Below, in pieces: positions 1 through 16,071 of a stretch of 64,000 bases of DNA. Every line of letters starts with the position of its first letter. Within the stretch, counting starts at the first letter, position 1. Below the pieces are notes generated by a model. That model ran no database searches and was not told the DNA's origin. It saw only the letters and a list, made by a program, of their open reading frames with translations. Where the stretch lies: assembly GCF_002127325.2 (NCBI RefSeq), contig NC_035433.2, positions 92,086,033-92,150,032 on the forward strand, read 5' to 3'. The position numbers and the translations under genes were made by a program. Source of the DNA: Helianthus annuus. Lineage: Eukaryota; Streptophyta; Magnoliopsida; Asterales; Asteraceae.

Positions 1-1743
1 ATGCAGGATACAGGTACCAATCATGTTATGGCCAGGGAATTACAGAAACTAAAGGACATGATCTCAAGTGTTCCAGGGGTAGTCAAGCCTATCCCAGAAA
101 TTGCAGATGGGAGCCACAAGGTATCTCGCTTTGCACCACCAATCTGTGATGCAGAGGTACCCAAAAGGTTCCATATCCCTACCATGAAGCTGTATGATGG
201 CACAACGGATCCAGAGGAGCATATAGCACAATACAGGGAAAGGATGGAAATCAATCCTATCCCAGAAAAGTTGAAGGAAGCATGCCTATGTAAAGGATTT
301 GGATCCACTCTAACTGGATCAGCTCTTAAGTGGCTGCTAAGTCTTCCCCCTTACTCTATTACTTCATTTGCTAATTTAGTTAATTTATTCAACAACCAAT
401 TCTCTTGTAGTAGGAAATTTGAAAAATTAACCAGTGATTTGTACAGGATAACTCAAAATAATAATGAATCATTAAGGGATTATATAACTAAATTTAGTAA
501 AGAATCCTTGGATATTCCCAACTTGGATATGGCTACGGCTGTTGAAGCCTTCAAAACGGGACTTCTTAAGGATTCATTATTCTATGATGATCTTGTTATG
601 ACACCTTGCAGGAATTTAGATGAAGTAAGAACTCGAGCACTCAGGTTTATCCGGCTAGAGGATGACAAGAGGATCCAGGAGAGACAAGTAGGATCCTCAA
701 AACAAGATAAGCAAGGATCCTCCTTCAAAAGCAACAAGTTCAAATCCTACCATAGAAACGAGAACAAGAATGTGCATGCTGTCGACCAAGAGGAGGATGA
801 TGAAGAATATCCTCCAATCTCAGAATATTGTTTTTCCGTTGATAATCATGAACTAATCCTTGCAATGCAGAATCTAGGTGAGAAGGCTAGGTGGCCCAGG
901 AAGAATGATAAACCATCCGGGACTAAAGACAAGTCCAAATGGTGTGCATACCATGAGGATTTCGGCCATCTGACTGAAGATTGCATAGCCTTAAGAAAGG
1001 AAATTGGATACCTGCTAAGCAAGGGGCATCTAAAAGAATTGCTGGGGAGAAAAAAGCAAAGGACCCAGGATCCTGAAAGGATCCCTGAAAAGGCTCCAGC
1101 ACCTCCGGCAAACGCACAAGTGATTAACTTCATATCCGGAGGATCAGACATTTGTGGAACATCCTTCTCAGCGGCCAAAAGACATGCAAAAGAATCAAAA
1201 ATGGATAATGGAGAAAGGCCTATTAGAACCTCAAGCGTCTCAGAAGGAAAGATGATAACATTTGATGAGGATGATCGCATTAACATCCAGGATCCTCATC
1301 ATGATAGTTTAGTTATCACTCTCTTTATTTCTAACCATTTTGTCCGCAGGATCCTTATCGATGGAGGGAGCTCAGTGAACATAATCCAGCTTGATGTCTT
1401 GAAGAAGATGGGAATCCCAGAATCAGACATCACACCAAGATCCTCCGTGCTTGTAGGATTCAGTGGAGAAACGAAGAAAACTCTGGGGGACATCAAACTC
1501 CCAATCTACGTGGAAGGATTACATAATTACCAAAAATTTTGTGTTATTGACTGTTTATCTTGTTGCAACGTTATCCTTGGCAGGCCTTAGATACATGACA
1601 TGAAAGCAGTTCCATCTACCTACCATCAATGTGTGAAGCTCCCTAGCCCATGGGGGATAATCAAGATCGACAGTGACCAGCAAGAAGCTAAGGATTGCTA
1701 TACCTCATCCATGAAGCCAACCTCGAAGCCAAGGGAGCAATAG
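1..1743 (+). pseudogene. gag-pro: Element A gag-protease, partial, one nonsense codon
   Basis: Structural polyprotein plus aspartic protease; the protein would assemble the virus-like particle and mature it. The reading frame is open at base 1, corresponding to residue 277 of the complete copy in H. The Retrotrans_gag-like core is at about codons 75-225, a basic region follows, and a zinc knuckle with CX2HX4HX4C spacing begins at codon 315 (CAYHEDFGHLTEDC). The protease motif ILIDGGSS has its aspartate at codon 454. A TAG at 1588-1590 replaces the Trp codon seen in all other copies (GRPW), so this copy ends early. The frame then continues to the natural UAG at 1741-1743, in phase with pol. 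Confidence 0.9.
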
Positions 1744-5049
<3,306 letters not shown>

Positions 5050-6477
5050 ACATGATCCTTCCTGCATGTGATCCTTACATTGAAGTATCCTTGAAGGATC
5101 CTGGAGATATCGGTGATCCTTACTCAGGTAATATGCTTATCCTAAAACTATTGCATTTTCTTACTTTTTGCCTAAGGATAAGGATCATGTATCCTTCATC
5201 CTCTACTCACAAACCATTTGAGTTATGATAGTTCAGGTATCTTCAGCATATCATCAAAGATCTTCAAAAGCATCACAGATCCTCGGGTCCAACCCCAGTT
5301 ATCCTTGGGATTATCCCCAGTTTCCGCCAGCAGCGCACGATGATCCTGATATAGTTCACGTCTTTGGGATCAGTACCCACTTTCGGGGCTGGCGACCTCA
5401 TCGTACTGGCTATACCCAGGATCCTACGTATAATGGTGGACGCACCATACATCCGTTCCTAAGGTTTCTAACGTTTTCACGTTAGCTAAGGTTTTGACAT
5501 TTTCATGTCACTAAGTTTGGATAGTTGCCAGAAAGGGCCATACTCCAGTTTACATACGATCCTTTGGGCTTGTCCCCAGTTATCCTTTGGGCTCATCCCC
5601 AGTTATCCTATGGGCTTGTCCCCAGTGATCCTCCGGGATCATCCCCAGTTATCTTTTTGGGCTTGTCCCCAGTGATCCTCTGGAATCATCCTCAGTTATC
5701 CTTTGGGCATGTCCCCAGTTACTCATTTATCTTTTACATTGGCTTAGTCCCAAATTACATCTCACTTTTCAGGTTTTGGAAGTCTAAACATATAAGGATC
5801 TTTAATCCTTATTAATTGTCAAAGTCTTATCTATGTTGTCTTGATTGAAGGTTAGGATCCTTACGTGGATCCTCAGGTATGATCCTTGACTATTTTTGAC
5901 TATACTCTTTATCCTAACCAACCCTTATACTTTGACAACCGAACCTATGATCCTTGAACTAAAACGCTTTAAGAATTTTCAATATAAGGATATTTGATCC
6001 AGGATCATATCCTAAGTTTATTAAACACTTTTTCAAACTCTCGTTATTTTAACAAATATAGCAATTAAGAAATAAGAGGATTATTGAAGGATAACAACGC
6101 AAGATAAGCCAGAAAAGTTAAGTTATATTATTAAACAAAAGGATCATTAACCCTTTCAAAAAGTTGTCAAAATTGCCAACCCACATTTCTACCAGCAAAA
6201 CGTGGCCCGTCCACATGGGTTGGCAAAGGGTGTCCATTGTCTATGCGGTCTTAGCATTTTTGCAGGAAAGTAAAAGCGGCAGGATCACAAAGGCTTCATC
6301 CCCCAAACAGAGGATCCCTCCACCTTTTGTAATCCTACCTATTGTTCAAAGGATCCAGGATCCTCAACCCTAAACTATTGTTCAAATACAGACCATCATT
6401 GTTTTAAAACATCACAAAACAAAAAAATTGGGCTCCGGCTATGTCTAGAAGTTTCCATCATTGCCCAATCTTGCAGC
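5050..6477 (+). other. Element A 3' region between pol and antisense gene
   Basis: No sense gene seen. Left to right: an antisense ORF of 59 codons (5273-5452, minus) conserved with the 62-codon ORFs of other copies; two perfect hairpins, 5467-5484 (7-bp stem, 4-base loop) and 5494-5509 (6-bp stem, 4-base loop); a tandem repeat (next entry); the near-palindrome AGGATAT...ATATCCT around 5986-6013; and a 54-bp inverted repeat at 6173-6226 with arms TTGCCAACCCA / TGGGTTGGCAA (last base of one arm varies). The rest is AT-rich and studded with GGATCC-like words. Confidence 0.75.
5566..5722 (+). repeat. Short tandem repeat, element A 3' region
   Basis: About seven degenerate units of roughly 22-24 bp of the form GGGCTTGTCCCCAGTTATCC. 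Spacing and sequence vary. Tandem repeats in this position are known for Tat-lineage 3' regions. Confidence 0.85.
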
Positions 6478-8102
6478 TCAAACCTTCGCTGCACCATCGC
6501 CACCAGCTCCACTCGCTTCACCCTGATCCTTGCCAGCATCACCACCTTCCAGCATGGGGATCTCCTCAGCCTCATCCTCGTCCTCCAGGTCTGCCAGCCT
6601 TGCCTTCCAACCTTCAACATCCCACGAGCCTTTGTCAAAGGTAGGATCCTGAGCTTCCTCGGCCATCTGAAGTTGAATCTTATACATAGCAATTGCCGCG
6701 GAGACCTTAGCATCTTGGGTGATCTCCTGCTTCTCGTTATCCATATCAATCAACCTCTGAGCAGCCTCAGCCTTCATGACCCGGAGCTCCTTCTCAAGAT
6801 CTCCTATTTTGAGATCCTTAAGCACGCCCATTTGTTGAAGATCAGCAATCTGGCTCTCCTGGTCCTCAACATTGCCAAGATAAGTTTCAATCTCAGCAAG
6901 TTTCTGCAAACAAGAGAATAAAGACAAGCTCAGACTCAGGTGATCCTCAAGAAAAGCAGGATACATAGAATATGATAGGCGGATAACCTACAGGGGCAGT
7001 GATCCTTACCTCATTCACGTAATCAAGAAATTGCTGGCGAAGGAGAGGGAATCCTTGGAGTTCATCAGAAGCTTTCCTCTTTTTCCCTTTGCCCCGAATG
7101 GACGCTTTAGGAGCTGAGACTGAAGGGCTAGCAGCGGGAGCTTTCTTCTTTGAGGAAGTGACGTTGGCAAGGTCACTAATCCCAAAGTTGGAGGCAGACT
7201 TAACGGACCTGGCAGACTTTCCGGCACCTACACAATTCAAAAACAAGATAAGTTCCCTTGTTAAATTAAATACTTTCACATAAAACTTATTTTCTATGAG
7301 GATACTTACTTGACATTGTGGCAGATGCAGAGGATATCTCTTGAGAATCTTGGATAATGATTTGGAAGCTTCTGACTTCAGGGTTAAGCTTCTTGAAGGC
7401 TAACACTCTTTCTTTGGCAGCAGGGGTCAACTTTAAGTGAGCAACAGAGATAGCTGCAAAAAAGAAAATACATCAGTGATCCTCATCATAAGAGACAGGA
7501 CTGATAGTGATCCTTCAAGGATCCTCTACCCTACCATGAGTGGCCCATTCCATGGGCAGATCCTTTCCATCCGGGATGGAATCCCTCTTAACAAAGAAAA
7601 ATCGACGTTTCCAGTTGGTATCATTCTTGGTAACCTTGAAGATTGGATGATCCTCCCCAGCTTTCCGTTTCAACAAGTACCGGTGAGAACCAAAGGTGGT
7701 GAGATCATAAAGTTCAGCTAACTCTGACATCCCCAAATCAATCCCTTCTTGCTCGATGATCCTCTCGAAGGTATATAGAACCCTCCAGATCATCGGCATA
7801 GCTTGGATATATGAGATGCCGGCAAGAGAAAAGAAGGATTGGGTAAATGTCGGAAAAGGATATGAGTACCCGATGAGGAAAGGGGTAGCAGGAAAGGCCA
7901 CCCAAGTGTCCGAAACAAAATCACTCAAAGCAGTAGGGTCAAAAGGCTTAAAAACAACATTCGCCGGGAAGCAATGGCGAATCTTGTCTATCTGGATATC
8001 GGTAAAACAGCACCTCTCCATAGGAGAATCCTTGATAATCCCCTGGCTTTTCAAGGGACTATCCTTCTTAGAGCCTTTGTGCGGTGAATTCCGAAGAAGC
8101 AT
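6478..8102 (-). CDS. Antisense four-exon gene of element A (451 aa, apparently intact)
   Basis: Read on the minus strand, exons are 8102-7535 (ATG at 8102), 7453-7310, 7237-7020 and 6903-6478 (TGA). Introns begin GTAGGG, GTAAGT and GTAAGG and end in AG; phases match, giving 1356 coding bases. Exon 1 encodes a globular domain of 189 residues (RCCFTD, FFSLAGISYIQAMPMIWRVL, NDTNWKRRFFFVKRD) that resembles, distantly, the plant 'putative gypsy type transposon' domain (PF04195; my inference, not searched). Exon 3 has a basic NLS-like run RGKGKKRK. Exon 4 is a predicted coiled coil (IADLQQMGVLKDLKIGDLEK) with an acidic tail (EDEDEAEEIP). Function is unknown. Antisense extra ORFs are known from Tat elements such as Grande and Retand. 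Confidence 0.8.
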
Positions 8103-8247
8103 GTTCGAGACAAAAAACAGAGTAAAAGCAAGAAAGAACAGAGCAAAGAAGAGAAAGAAGAAAATGATACCTGATCAAAGCCTTCGGTGACGATTATAAA
8201 GGGAGATACTTCGAATTTAAATACAAAGTGATCCTAACCCTATCTCC

Positions 8248-8255
8248 TATTTATA
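8248..8255 (-). promoter_or_regulatory. TATA box of antisense gene (A)
   Basis: TATAAATA on the minus strand, 146 bp before the antisense ATG, in the same place in all copies. Upstream lie two CTAGCCGTT-like repeats (AACGGCTAG on plus) and a TGACGT/ACGTCA motif near 8283-8290, together a plausible core promoter. No transcript start can be shown. Confidence 0.6.
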
Positions 8256-8397
8256 ATGATGATTCGCAGGGATTGTCACATCAGTGACGTAAATATCATA
8301 ACGGCTAGTCCATGTGCAACTGCTAGTAAATCGGAATCGTCCGTTAGAGATAAGCTCAAAACAAAATATAACTCATCTATTTACATTTAACTCCTTA

Positions 8398-8412
8398 TAT
8401 TTTGGGGGCAAT
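8398..8412 (+). other. Polypurine tract of element A
   Basis: TTTTGGGGGCAAT directly precedes the LTR; it would prime plus-strand DNA synthesis. The same tract abuts every 3' LTR of this family in the window. Confidence 0.8.
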
Positions 8413-9129
8413 TGTTGGGGCTGGATTTTACTATAAATGATCCTTATACGTGATCCTGACCAGTGATCCTTGTTTCTTTGGCAGATAGTGATCCTCAGCC
8501 AGACTTCAGGATCAGGATCATGGGACGATATGGTGATCCTTACACTAACGGTCACTTCCACTTGTTACAAAATTGTTTTGCAGGAACACCTAGCAGGATA
8601 TGCCCTACACATCATGATCCAGGGACGCGTTTTCACAAATATGGCAAGAGCTAAATTGGAGATAGACGTTGTACCGGATATGGAAACTTAGCTTGATTAA
8701 TGGGCAGCAATTTAGGCTAGATTATCTTTATTTCTAAAGGGGTAATGAGCTGATTAGTGGTCTATCTACCTAAAATAAGTTACCTACACATGTATAAATA
8801 CCCATCTTCCTCATTCAAAAGAACACACACAACATACGACACAACTCTCAACACTTAGACACTCAGTGATCCTTGTACTCAGCTCATTATCATCCGAAGT
8901 TGTAACTACATTTTTATTATATTGAAATTGGTGATCGGTAGTTGCCATCACCCGAGGTTTTTTATGCCGGAGATCATACATTGATCAAGGGCTTTTTCCT
9001 CGTATAAATCATTGTGTCTTTATATCTTTATCACAGAAGTGATCCTTTACTTTCATAGCTAACCAAGCATCATACCCCGTTTACATAAAGTTTGGTTACA
9101 TTATCCTTGTGTGATTTTTGACCAAAACA
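8413..9129 (+). repeat. 3' LTR of element A (717 bp)
   Basis: Begins TGTTGGGGCTGG and ends GACCAAAACA. A TATA box (TATAAATA) lies at 8793-8800, marking the U3/R border. A hairpin GGTGAT/ATCACC at 8930-8952 is followed at once by CGAGG (8953-8957), which can pair with CCTCG at 8998-9002. Its partner 5' LTR lies outside the window. Confidence 0.93.
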
Positions 9130-9785
9130 ATAATGGTTCCCAATTTATTGGGAGCAGGACTACCAACTTTTGTGACAGTTGGGGGATTAAGATGATAACA
9201 TCAACACCAGTCCACCGACAAGCCAATGGCCAAGCAGAATCATCCAACAAGATCATCATTAATAATCTGAAGAAGAAACTTGGATCCAAGAAGGGGAAAT
9301 GGGCAGAGGAATTGCCTTATGTGCTTTGGGCTGATAGGACAACTCCCAAGAATGTTACTGGTCAAACACCCTTCTTTTTAGTGTTTGGGGCAGAAGCAGT
9401 GATCCCAACAGAAATGGTGGTTCCAACTGCTAGAACAAGTACTCGTGATCCTGAAGGAAATGCTGCAAACTTGGCTCAGGACTTGGATACTATTGAAGAA
9501 ATCAGGGATCTGGCTAGGATAAGGATGGCTAGCTACCAACAAAGAATGGCTGGTGCTTACAACAAAAATGTCAGGATAAGGAAGTTCCAAGTGGGGGATA
9601 TGGTATTGAGAAAAGCATTCCAAAATACCATCAATCCTGCTGACGGGAAATTAGCACCAAAGTGGGAAGGCCCTTACTTGATTGAAGCTGAAGCAGGAAA
9701 GGGGGCATATAGATTGCTAACCATGGAAGGAAATTTGTTACCTAGAGCCTGGAATGCTGTTCACTTAAAGAAATATTTCATGTGA
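9130..9785 (+). pseudogene. pol: B' integrase C-terminal part
   Basis: Begins within CDNGSQF at the A insertion and runs open to TGA at 9783-9785. It has NGQAESSN with the catalytic Glu, the GPYLIEAEAGKGAYRL C-terminal domain and the usual LKKYFM end. The upstream pol part is beyond A, outside the window. There are no stops or frameshifts in what is left. Confidence 0.9.
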
Positions 9786-11140
9786 ACAGGATCCTCCTGG
9801 CACATATGATCCTTACATTGAAAGCATCCTCGAAGGATCCCGATGATGTCAATGATCCTTACTCTGGTAATATCCTAATCCTAAACTATTCCATTTTCTT
9901 ATTTTTACCTAAGGATAAGGATCATGTATCCTTTATCCTCCTCTCACGAGAATTTGAGTTCTGATAGTCCAGGTATCCTCATCATATTATTGATAGTCTT
10001 CAAAAGCATCTCAGATCCTTGGGTTCAACCCTAGTTATCATTGGGCTTGTCCCCAGTTTTCGCCTGTAGCGCACGATGATCCTGGTATAGTTCATGTCTT
10101 TGGGACCAGTACCCACTCCAGGGGCTGATAACCTCATCGTACTGGCTATGCCTAGGATCCTACGTATAATGGTAGACGTACCATACATCCGTTCCTAAGG
10201 TTTCTAACGTTTTCACTTTAGCTAAGGTTTTGGCATTTTCATGTCACTAAGTATGGATAGTCGCCAGTAAGGGCCATACTCCAGTTTACATACGATCCTT
10301 GGGCTTGTCCCCAGTTATCCTTGGGCTTGTCCCCAGTTATCCTTGGGCTTGTCCCCAGTTATCCTTTGGGCTTGTCCCCAATTACTAACTTATCTTTTAT
10401 ATTGGCTTAGTCCCAAGTTATATTCCATTTTTTCAGGTTTTCGAAGTTAAACAATTAAGGATCCTTAATCCTTATTATCCATTAAAGTTTTACTTATGGT
10501 TATCCTGATTAAAGGTTAGGATCCTAACTTGGATCCTCAGGTATGATCCTTAACTATTTTTTAATTTCATTCATTATTCATTTGAATAACCCTTAGACCT
10601 TGACAACTGAACCTATGATCCTTAAAATAAACTACTTTGAAAATTTTCGATTATAGGATATTTGATCCAGGATCATATCCTAAATTTCTTAAACATAATT
10701 TGCTCAACTTTTCTTACTCAAACAAACATGTATCAAAACAATTGGATATTAAAAGGATAACAATACGAGATAAGCCAAAAAGATTAGAGTTATTTTATTA
10801 ACAAAGGTTTGAAACCCTTCAAAGATGACAAAATTGCCAACCCACGTTTCTACCAGGAAAACGTGGCCCGTCCACATGGGTTGGCAAAGGGTGTCCATTG
10901 TTTGTGCGGTCATAGCATGCAGGTAAATAAAAGGCGGCAGGATCACAATGGCTTCATCCCACAAACAGAGGATCCCTCCACCATTTGCAATCCTACCTAT
11001 TGTCTGAAGGATCCTGGATCCTTAATCCTAAAACTATTGTTCAAAGTTACAGACCATAATTGTTTAAAAACATCAACAACCACAAAAAAATTGGGCTCCG
11101 GCTATGTCTAGAAGTTTCCTTCATCGCCCAATCCTGCAGC
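9786..11140 (+). other. B' 3' region
   Basis: Same order as in A. A 62-codon antisense ORF lies at 10000-10188 (minus). Twin hairpins at 10204-10221 and 10231-10246 have one mismatch each. The tandem repeat is at 10296-10384, the palindrome AGGATATTTGATCC...ATATCCT near 10655-10682, and the 54-bp inverted repeat at 10834-10887. No other gene seen. Confidence 0.75.
10296..10384 (+). repeat. Short tandem repeat, B' 3' region
   Basis: Four units of about 21-23 bp containing GGGCTTGTCCCCAGTTATCC, more regular than in A. Confidence 0.85.
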
Positions 11141-12234
11141 TCAAGCCTTCGCTGCACCATCACCACCAGCTCCACTTGCCTCTCCACCCTGATCCTTGCC
11201 AGCATCACCACCTTCAAGCATCGGGATCTCCTCAGCCTCCTCATCATCCTCCAACTCTGCCAGCCTCGCCTTCCAGCCCTCCACGTCCCATGTGCTCTTG
11301 TCGAAGGCAGGATCCTGAGCCTCCGCAGCCATCTGCAGCTGGATCTTATAGATGGTTATCGCAGCAGAGACCTTGGCATCCTGGGTGATATCATGCTTCT
11401 CATAATCAAAGTTGATCAGCATTTTGGCAGCTTCATCCTTGGTAGCCCGGAGCTCCTTCTCAAGATCAGCAATCTTGAGATCCTTCAGCACACCCATCTG
11501 TTGGAGGTCAGCAATTTGGCGATCTTGATCCTCGACGTGGCCAACATAAGTCTATATTTCAGCAAATTTCTGCAAGGAAAACAAGGCATAACGTCATAAA
11601 CAAGTGATCCTCAAAACTGTCAGGATAACAAACAGGGGCGGTGATCCTTACCTCGTTGAAGTAGTCCAGAAACTGTTGGCGGAGCAGGGGCAGGCCTTGT
11701 AAATCCTCAGAGGCCTTTCTCTTCTTTCCTTTACCCCTAATAGGTGCTTTAGGGGCCGACGCACTTGGGCTAGCAGCAGGAGTCTTCTTCCTTGCAGATT
11801 TGACATTAGCAAGATCATCAATGCCAAACTTTGAGGCAGACTTAGAAGATTTTCCAGCACCTACACAACCAAAATAAGATAAGTGTTCTAATTAAACTTG
11901 AAAATCCTACATAGAATTACTTTCTAAATGAGGATACTTACTTGACATTGTGACAGAGGCAGAGGATACTTCTTGGGAATCTTGGGTAGCAACCTGGAAA
12001 GTTCTTGTCTCCGGATCAAGCTTCTTGAAGGCCAAAAGTCTCTCTTTTGCAGCAGGTGTCAACTTCAGACGAGAGATGGAGATAGCTGCACAATAAACAA
12101 GAAAATATCAGTGATCCTCATCCTAAGGAACAGGTCTTATGATGATCCTTCCAGGATCCTCTATCCTACCATGAGTAGCCCACTCTTGGGGCAGATCCTT
12201 CCCATCAGGGATGGTATCTCTCCTAACAAAAAAG
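11141..12234 (-). pseudogene. B' antisense gene, truncated
   Basis: Exons on the minus strand: exon 4 at 11569-11141, exon 3 at 11860-11652, exon 2 at 12085-11942, and only the last ~65 bases of exon 1 (12234-12170). The rest of exon 1 and its promoter are deleted at the junction with the LTR fragment. Exon 4 carries a TAG near 11553 (Glu codon in EIETY of other copies). Splice sites are otherwise kept. Confidence 0.8.
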
Positions 12235-12556
<322 letters not shown>

Positions 12557-13908
12557 TGGGTGATATCATGCTTCTCATAATCAAAGTTGATCAGCATTTT
12601 GGCAGCTTCATCCTTGGTAGCTCGGAGCTCCTTCTCAAGATCAGCAATCTTGAGATCCTTCAGCACACCCATCTGTTGGAGGTCAGCAATTTGGCGGTCT
12701 TGATCCTCAACGTGGCCAACATAAGTCTCTATTTCAGCAAATTTCTGCAAGGAAAACAAGGCATAACGTCAGAAACAAGTGATCCTCAAAACTGTCAGGA
12801 TAACAAACAGGGGCAGTGATCCTTACCTCGTTGAAGTAGTCCAGAAACTGTTGGCGGAGCAGGGGCAGACCTTGTAAATCCTCAGAGGCCTTTCTCTTCT
12901 TTCCTTTACCCCTAATAGGTGCTTTAGGGGCTGAAGCACTTGGGCTAGCAGGATTCTTCTTCCTTAAGGATTTCACGTTGGTCAGATCATCGATGCCAAA
13001 CTTTGAGGCAGACTTAGAAGGTTTTCCAGCACCTACACAACCAAAATAAGATAAGTATTCTAATTAAAATTGAAATCCTACACAGAATTACTTTATGAAT
13101 ATGAATACTTACTTGACATTGTGGCAGAGGCAGAAGATACTTCTTGAGAATCCTGGGTGGCAACTTGAAAAGTTCTTGTCTCCGGGTCAAGCCTCTTAAA
13201 GGCCAAAAGTCTCTCTTTTGCAGCAGGTGTTAACTTCAGATGAGAGATGGAGATAGCTGCACAACAAACAAGAAAATATCAGTGATCCTCATCCTAAGGA
13301 ACAAATTTTATGGTGATCCCTCCAGGATCCTCTATCCTACCATGGATAGCCCACTCCTTGGGCAAATCCTTCCCATCAGGAATTGTATCCCTCCTAACAA
13401 AAAAGAACCGACGCTTCCAGTTCGTGTCGTTCTTGGTGACTTTGAAGACAGGTTGATCCTCTCCAGCTTTTCGCTTAAACAAATAACGATGGGATCCGAA
13501 AGTGGTAAGATCATACATCTCAGCCAGCTCCGCCATACCAAGGTCAATCCCCTCTTGTTCAATGATCCTCTCAAGGGTATATAACACCCTCCAGATCATG
13601 GGCATGGCCTGGATATAGCAGATGCCGGTGAGAGAGAAGAAGGATTGAGTGAACTGTGGGAAAGGATACGAATATCCTATCAAGAACGGAGTAACCGGGA
13701 AAGCTACCCAAGCATCAGAAATAAAATCACTCAAAGTAGTGGGGGTGAAAGACTTGAAGATGGTGTTCGCCGGAAAACAATGACGGATTCTGTCGACCTG
13801 AGGATCGGTAAAACAGCACCTCTCGGTGGGAGAATCTTTAATAATCCCCTGACCCTTCAAGGGGCTGTTCTTCTCAGGATCCTTATGCGGGGAGTTCCGG
13901 AGCAACAT
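12557..13908 (-). pseudogene. B antisense gene, exon 4 truncated
   Basis: Minus-strand exons: exon 1 at 13908-13341 (ATG at 13908; 568 bases as in other copies), exon 2 at 13256-13113, exon 3 at 13032-12827 (206 bases, 12 shorter than A, in frame), and exon 4 from 12744 cut at 12557 by the deletion. Exons 1-3 are open and donor and acceptor sites are intact. The 12557-13340 part duplicates 11389-12170 of B' because both elements carry this gene; it is not a local tandem duplication. Confidence 0.82.
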
Positions 13909-14049
13909 CTTAACAGAAGGATGGAAGGAAGAAGAAAAACAGAGCAAAAGAGACGAAGATGAGAAGGAGAATACCTGGTTGATCTTCCGAATACGGTTAT
14001 AAAGGGAGTCTCTTTGAATTTAAATGCATTCGATCCTATCCCTATCTTC

Positions 14050-14057
14050 TATTTATA
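14050..14057 (-). promoter_or_regulatory. TATA box of antisense gene (B)
   Basis: TATAAATA on the minus strand, 142 bp upstream of the ATG. TGACGT and repeated AACGGCTAG-type words lie at about 14086-14115. Confidence 0.6.
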
Positions 14058-14210
14058 ATGATGATTTGCAGGAGAGTCATTTCAGTGACGTCAGGTTTGC
14101 AACGGCTAGTCCGTCTCCAATGGCTAGCTATCCGTTAGCTTGTTGCGGATAAGATCAACAAAATACAACTCGTTTATTTACAATATTACTCCTTATATTT
14201 TGGGGGCAAT

Positions 14211-14933
14211 TGTTAGGGCTGGATTTTTATGACTTATGATCCTTACATGTGATCCTAACCAGTGATCCTTGTTTCTTTGGCAGATAGTGATCCTCAGAAG
14301 AGTTCCAGGATCAGGATCACGGACCATCCTAGGGATCCTCATACTAACGGTTGTTCTCTTTGGATTTAGTGTTATCTTGCAGGAATTTCGAGTAGGATCC
14401 GCTCTTAGCAACATAAACAAGGAACTCGTCACAGCAACTTTGGCATATGCATAATCAAAGATAGACGTTGTGGACGATATGGAAACTCAGCACAATTTAA
14501 GGGCGATAATTTAGGCTAGATTTACTTCTATTCCTAAAGGGGTAACGAGCTAATAGTTAGGTTATTTACCTAAAATACGACCACACACACTTGTATAAGT
14601 AGCACTCTTCAACATTCAGAAGAGACACACAACACATTTCTCACACGCTTTGACACACGATACTATAGTGATCCTTGTACTTAGCTCGTTACCATCCGAA
14701 GTTGTAACCATTATTTGTTATATTGAAGTTTGGTGATCGGTAGTTTCCATCACCCGAGGTTTTTTATGCCGGAGATCATTCATTGATCAAGGGCTTTTTC
14801 CTCGTATAAATCCTTGTGTCACTTGTGCATTTTCCATTTAAGTGATCCTTCACTTTGTTCATCATACCAAGCATTATTCCCCGTTTACATAAAGTTTGGT
14901 TGCATTATCCTTGTGTGATTTTTGACCAAAACA
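14211..14933 (+). repeat. 3' LTR of element B (723 bp)
   Basis: TGTTAGGGCTGG...GACCAAAACA, preceded by TTTTGGGGGCAAT (polypurine tract, 14196-14210). TATA-like TATAAGTA lies at 14594-14601. The next bases, AGCTT, are the expected TSD; its mate is outside the window. Confidence 0.92.
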
Positions 14934-15193
14934 AGCTTATCTTTGAACATCATGTTTACCAATCTCTGTTATGTTGCACCTGCATTTTTCAAACTGAAAG
15001 GCATAGCAATAAATACCTGTTGGTGTCATGAAGGCAGTATCCTCCTGGTCCGAAGATTCCATTTGGATCTGCTGGAATCCTGAGGATGCATCCATGAAGG
15101 TTAACATCTCGTGCCCGGCAGTAGTATCCACCATTGCATCAATATGAGGAAGTGGAAATGGGTCTTTGGGACATGCCTTATTCAAGTCTGTGT
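14934..15193 (-). pseudogene. pol: X: old RT fragment of an outer element
   Basis: On the minus strand it encodes the RT region DLNKACPKDPFPLPHI through FMDASSGFQQIQM to the MPFGL motif, then loses frame. It differs from the other RT copies at many more bases than they differ from each other, so it is older. It is trapped between the 3' LTR of B on the left and the 3' LTR of C on the right, so both inserted into the same RT gene. The rest of X lies outside the window. Confidence 0.85.
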
Positions 15194-15909
15194 TGTTTTG
15201 GTCAAAAATCAAGCAATGATAATGCAACCAAACTTTCTGTTGTGAGGTGTGATGCTTGAATTAATGAAAAATATTAAGGATCACTCTGAAATGCAATGAA
15301 CAAATGAGATAGAGATTTATACGAGGAAAAAGCCCTTGATCAATGAATGATCTCCGGCATAAAAAACCTCGGGTGATGTAAACTACCGATCACCAACTCA
15401 GATTAAACAAGAAATGTATTACAACTTCGGATGATAGCGAGCTAATTACAAGGATCCCTATGGTGTAAAGTGCACAAAAATGTGTAATCGCCAAGTGAAT
15501 TGTCAAGAGCTGGTGAGAGCAGTTATGAGTGTGTGTGTTAAGCTAAAAATAGCCAAGTGTTTCTATTTAGCTCGCTATCCCCTTTAAAAATAGAAAATAT
15601 CTAAGCTAACTAACTATCCGCATTTCATGCAAGTCCTCCACGAACTCCATAACGTCCACTTCAGTCATGCACGTGCGGAATAAACATGGAATATGCTCCA
15701 GGAATATCGCCAAGACCAAGTCCAAGCTCGTACTCCTGCAAAACAACATCATATTCAAAGCAGACAATCGTTAGTATAAGGATCCTTATGATGATCCATG
15801 ATCCTGACCCTGCAATACTTCTGAGGATCACTATCTCAAACAGAAGTGAGGATCACTAAACCCAACGGCAATTGATGATCACAAATCATTGGAAAATCCT
15901 CCCCTAACA
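15194..15909 (-). repeat. 3' LTR of element C (716 bp)
   Basis: Begins TGTTTTGGTCAAAAATC and ends CCCCTAACA, then ATTGCCCCCAAAATATAAGG (polypurine tract in reverse, 15910-15926). More diverged than other family LTRs. The left flank within X is ...TCTGTGT, so the TSD is probably TGTGT or CTGTG. Confidence 0.9.
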
Positions 15910-16063
15910 ATTGCCCCCAAAATATAAGGAGTAATGATGCAAATAACGAGTTATATCTTCTCGTCCTTATCTGCAACGAATCATCCACAGAACTAGCCGT
16001 TATAAGCGGACTAGCCGTTAAGATCCTGACGTCACTGAAGTGACCATCCTGCAAAATCATCAT

Positions 16064-16071
16064 TATAAATT
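16064..16071 (+). promoter_or_regulatory. TATA box of antisense gene (C)
   Basis: TATAAATT, 155 bp before the ATG at 16219, with GACGTCA at about 16028-16035 and two ACTAGCCGTT repeats (15991-16020) upstream. Confidence 0.55.
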
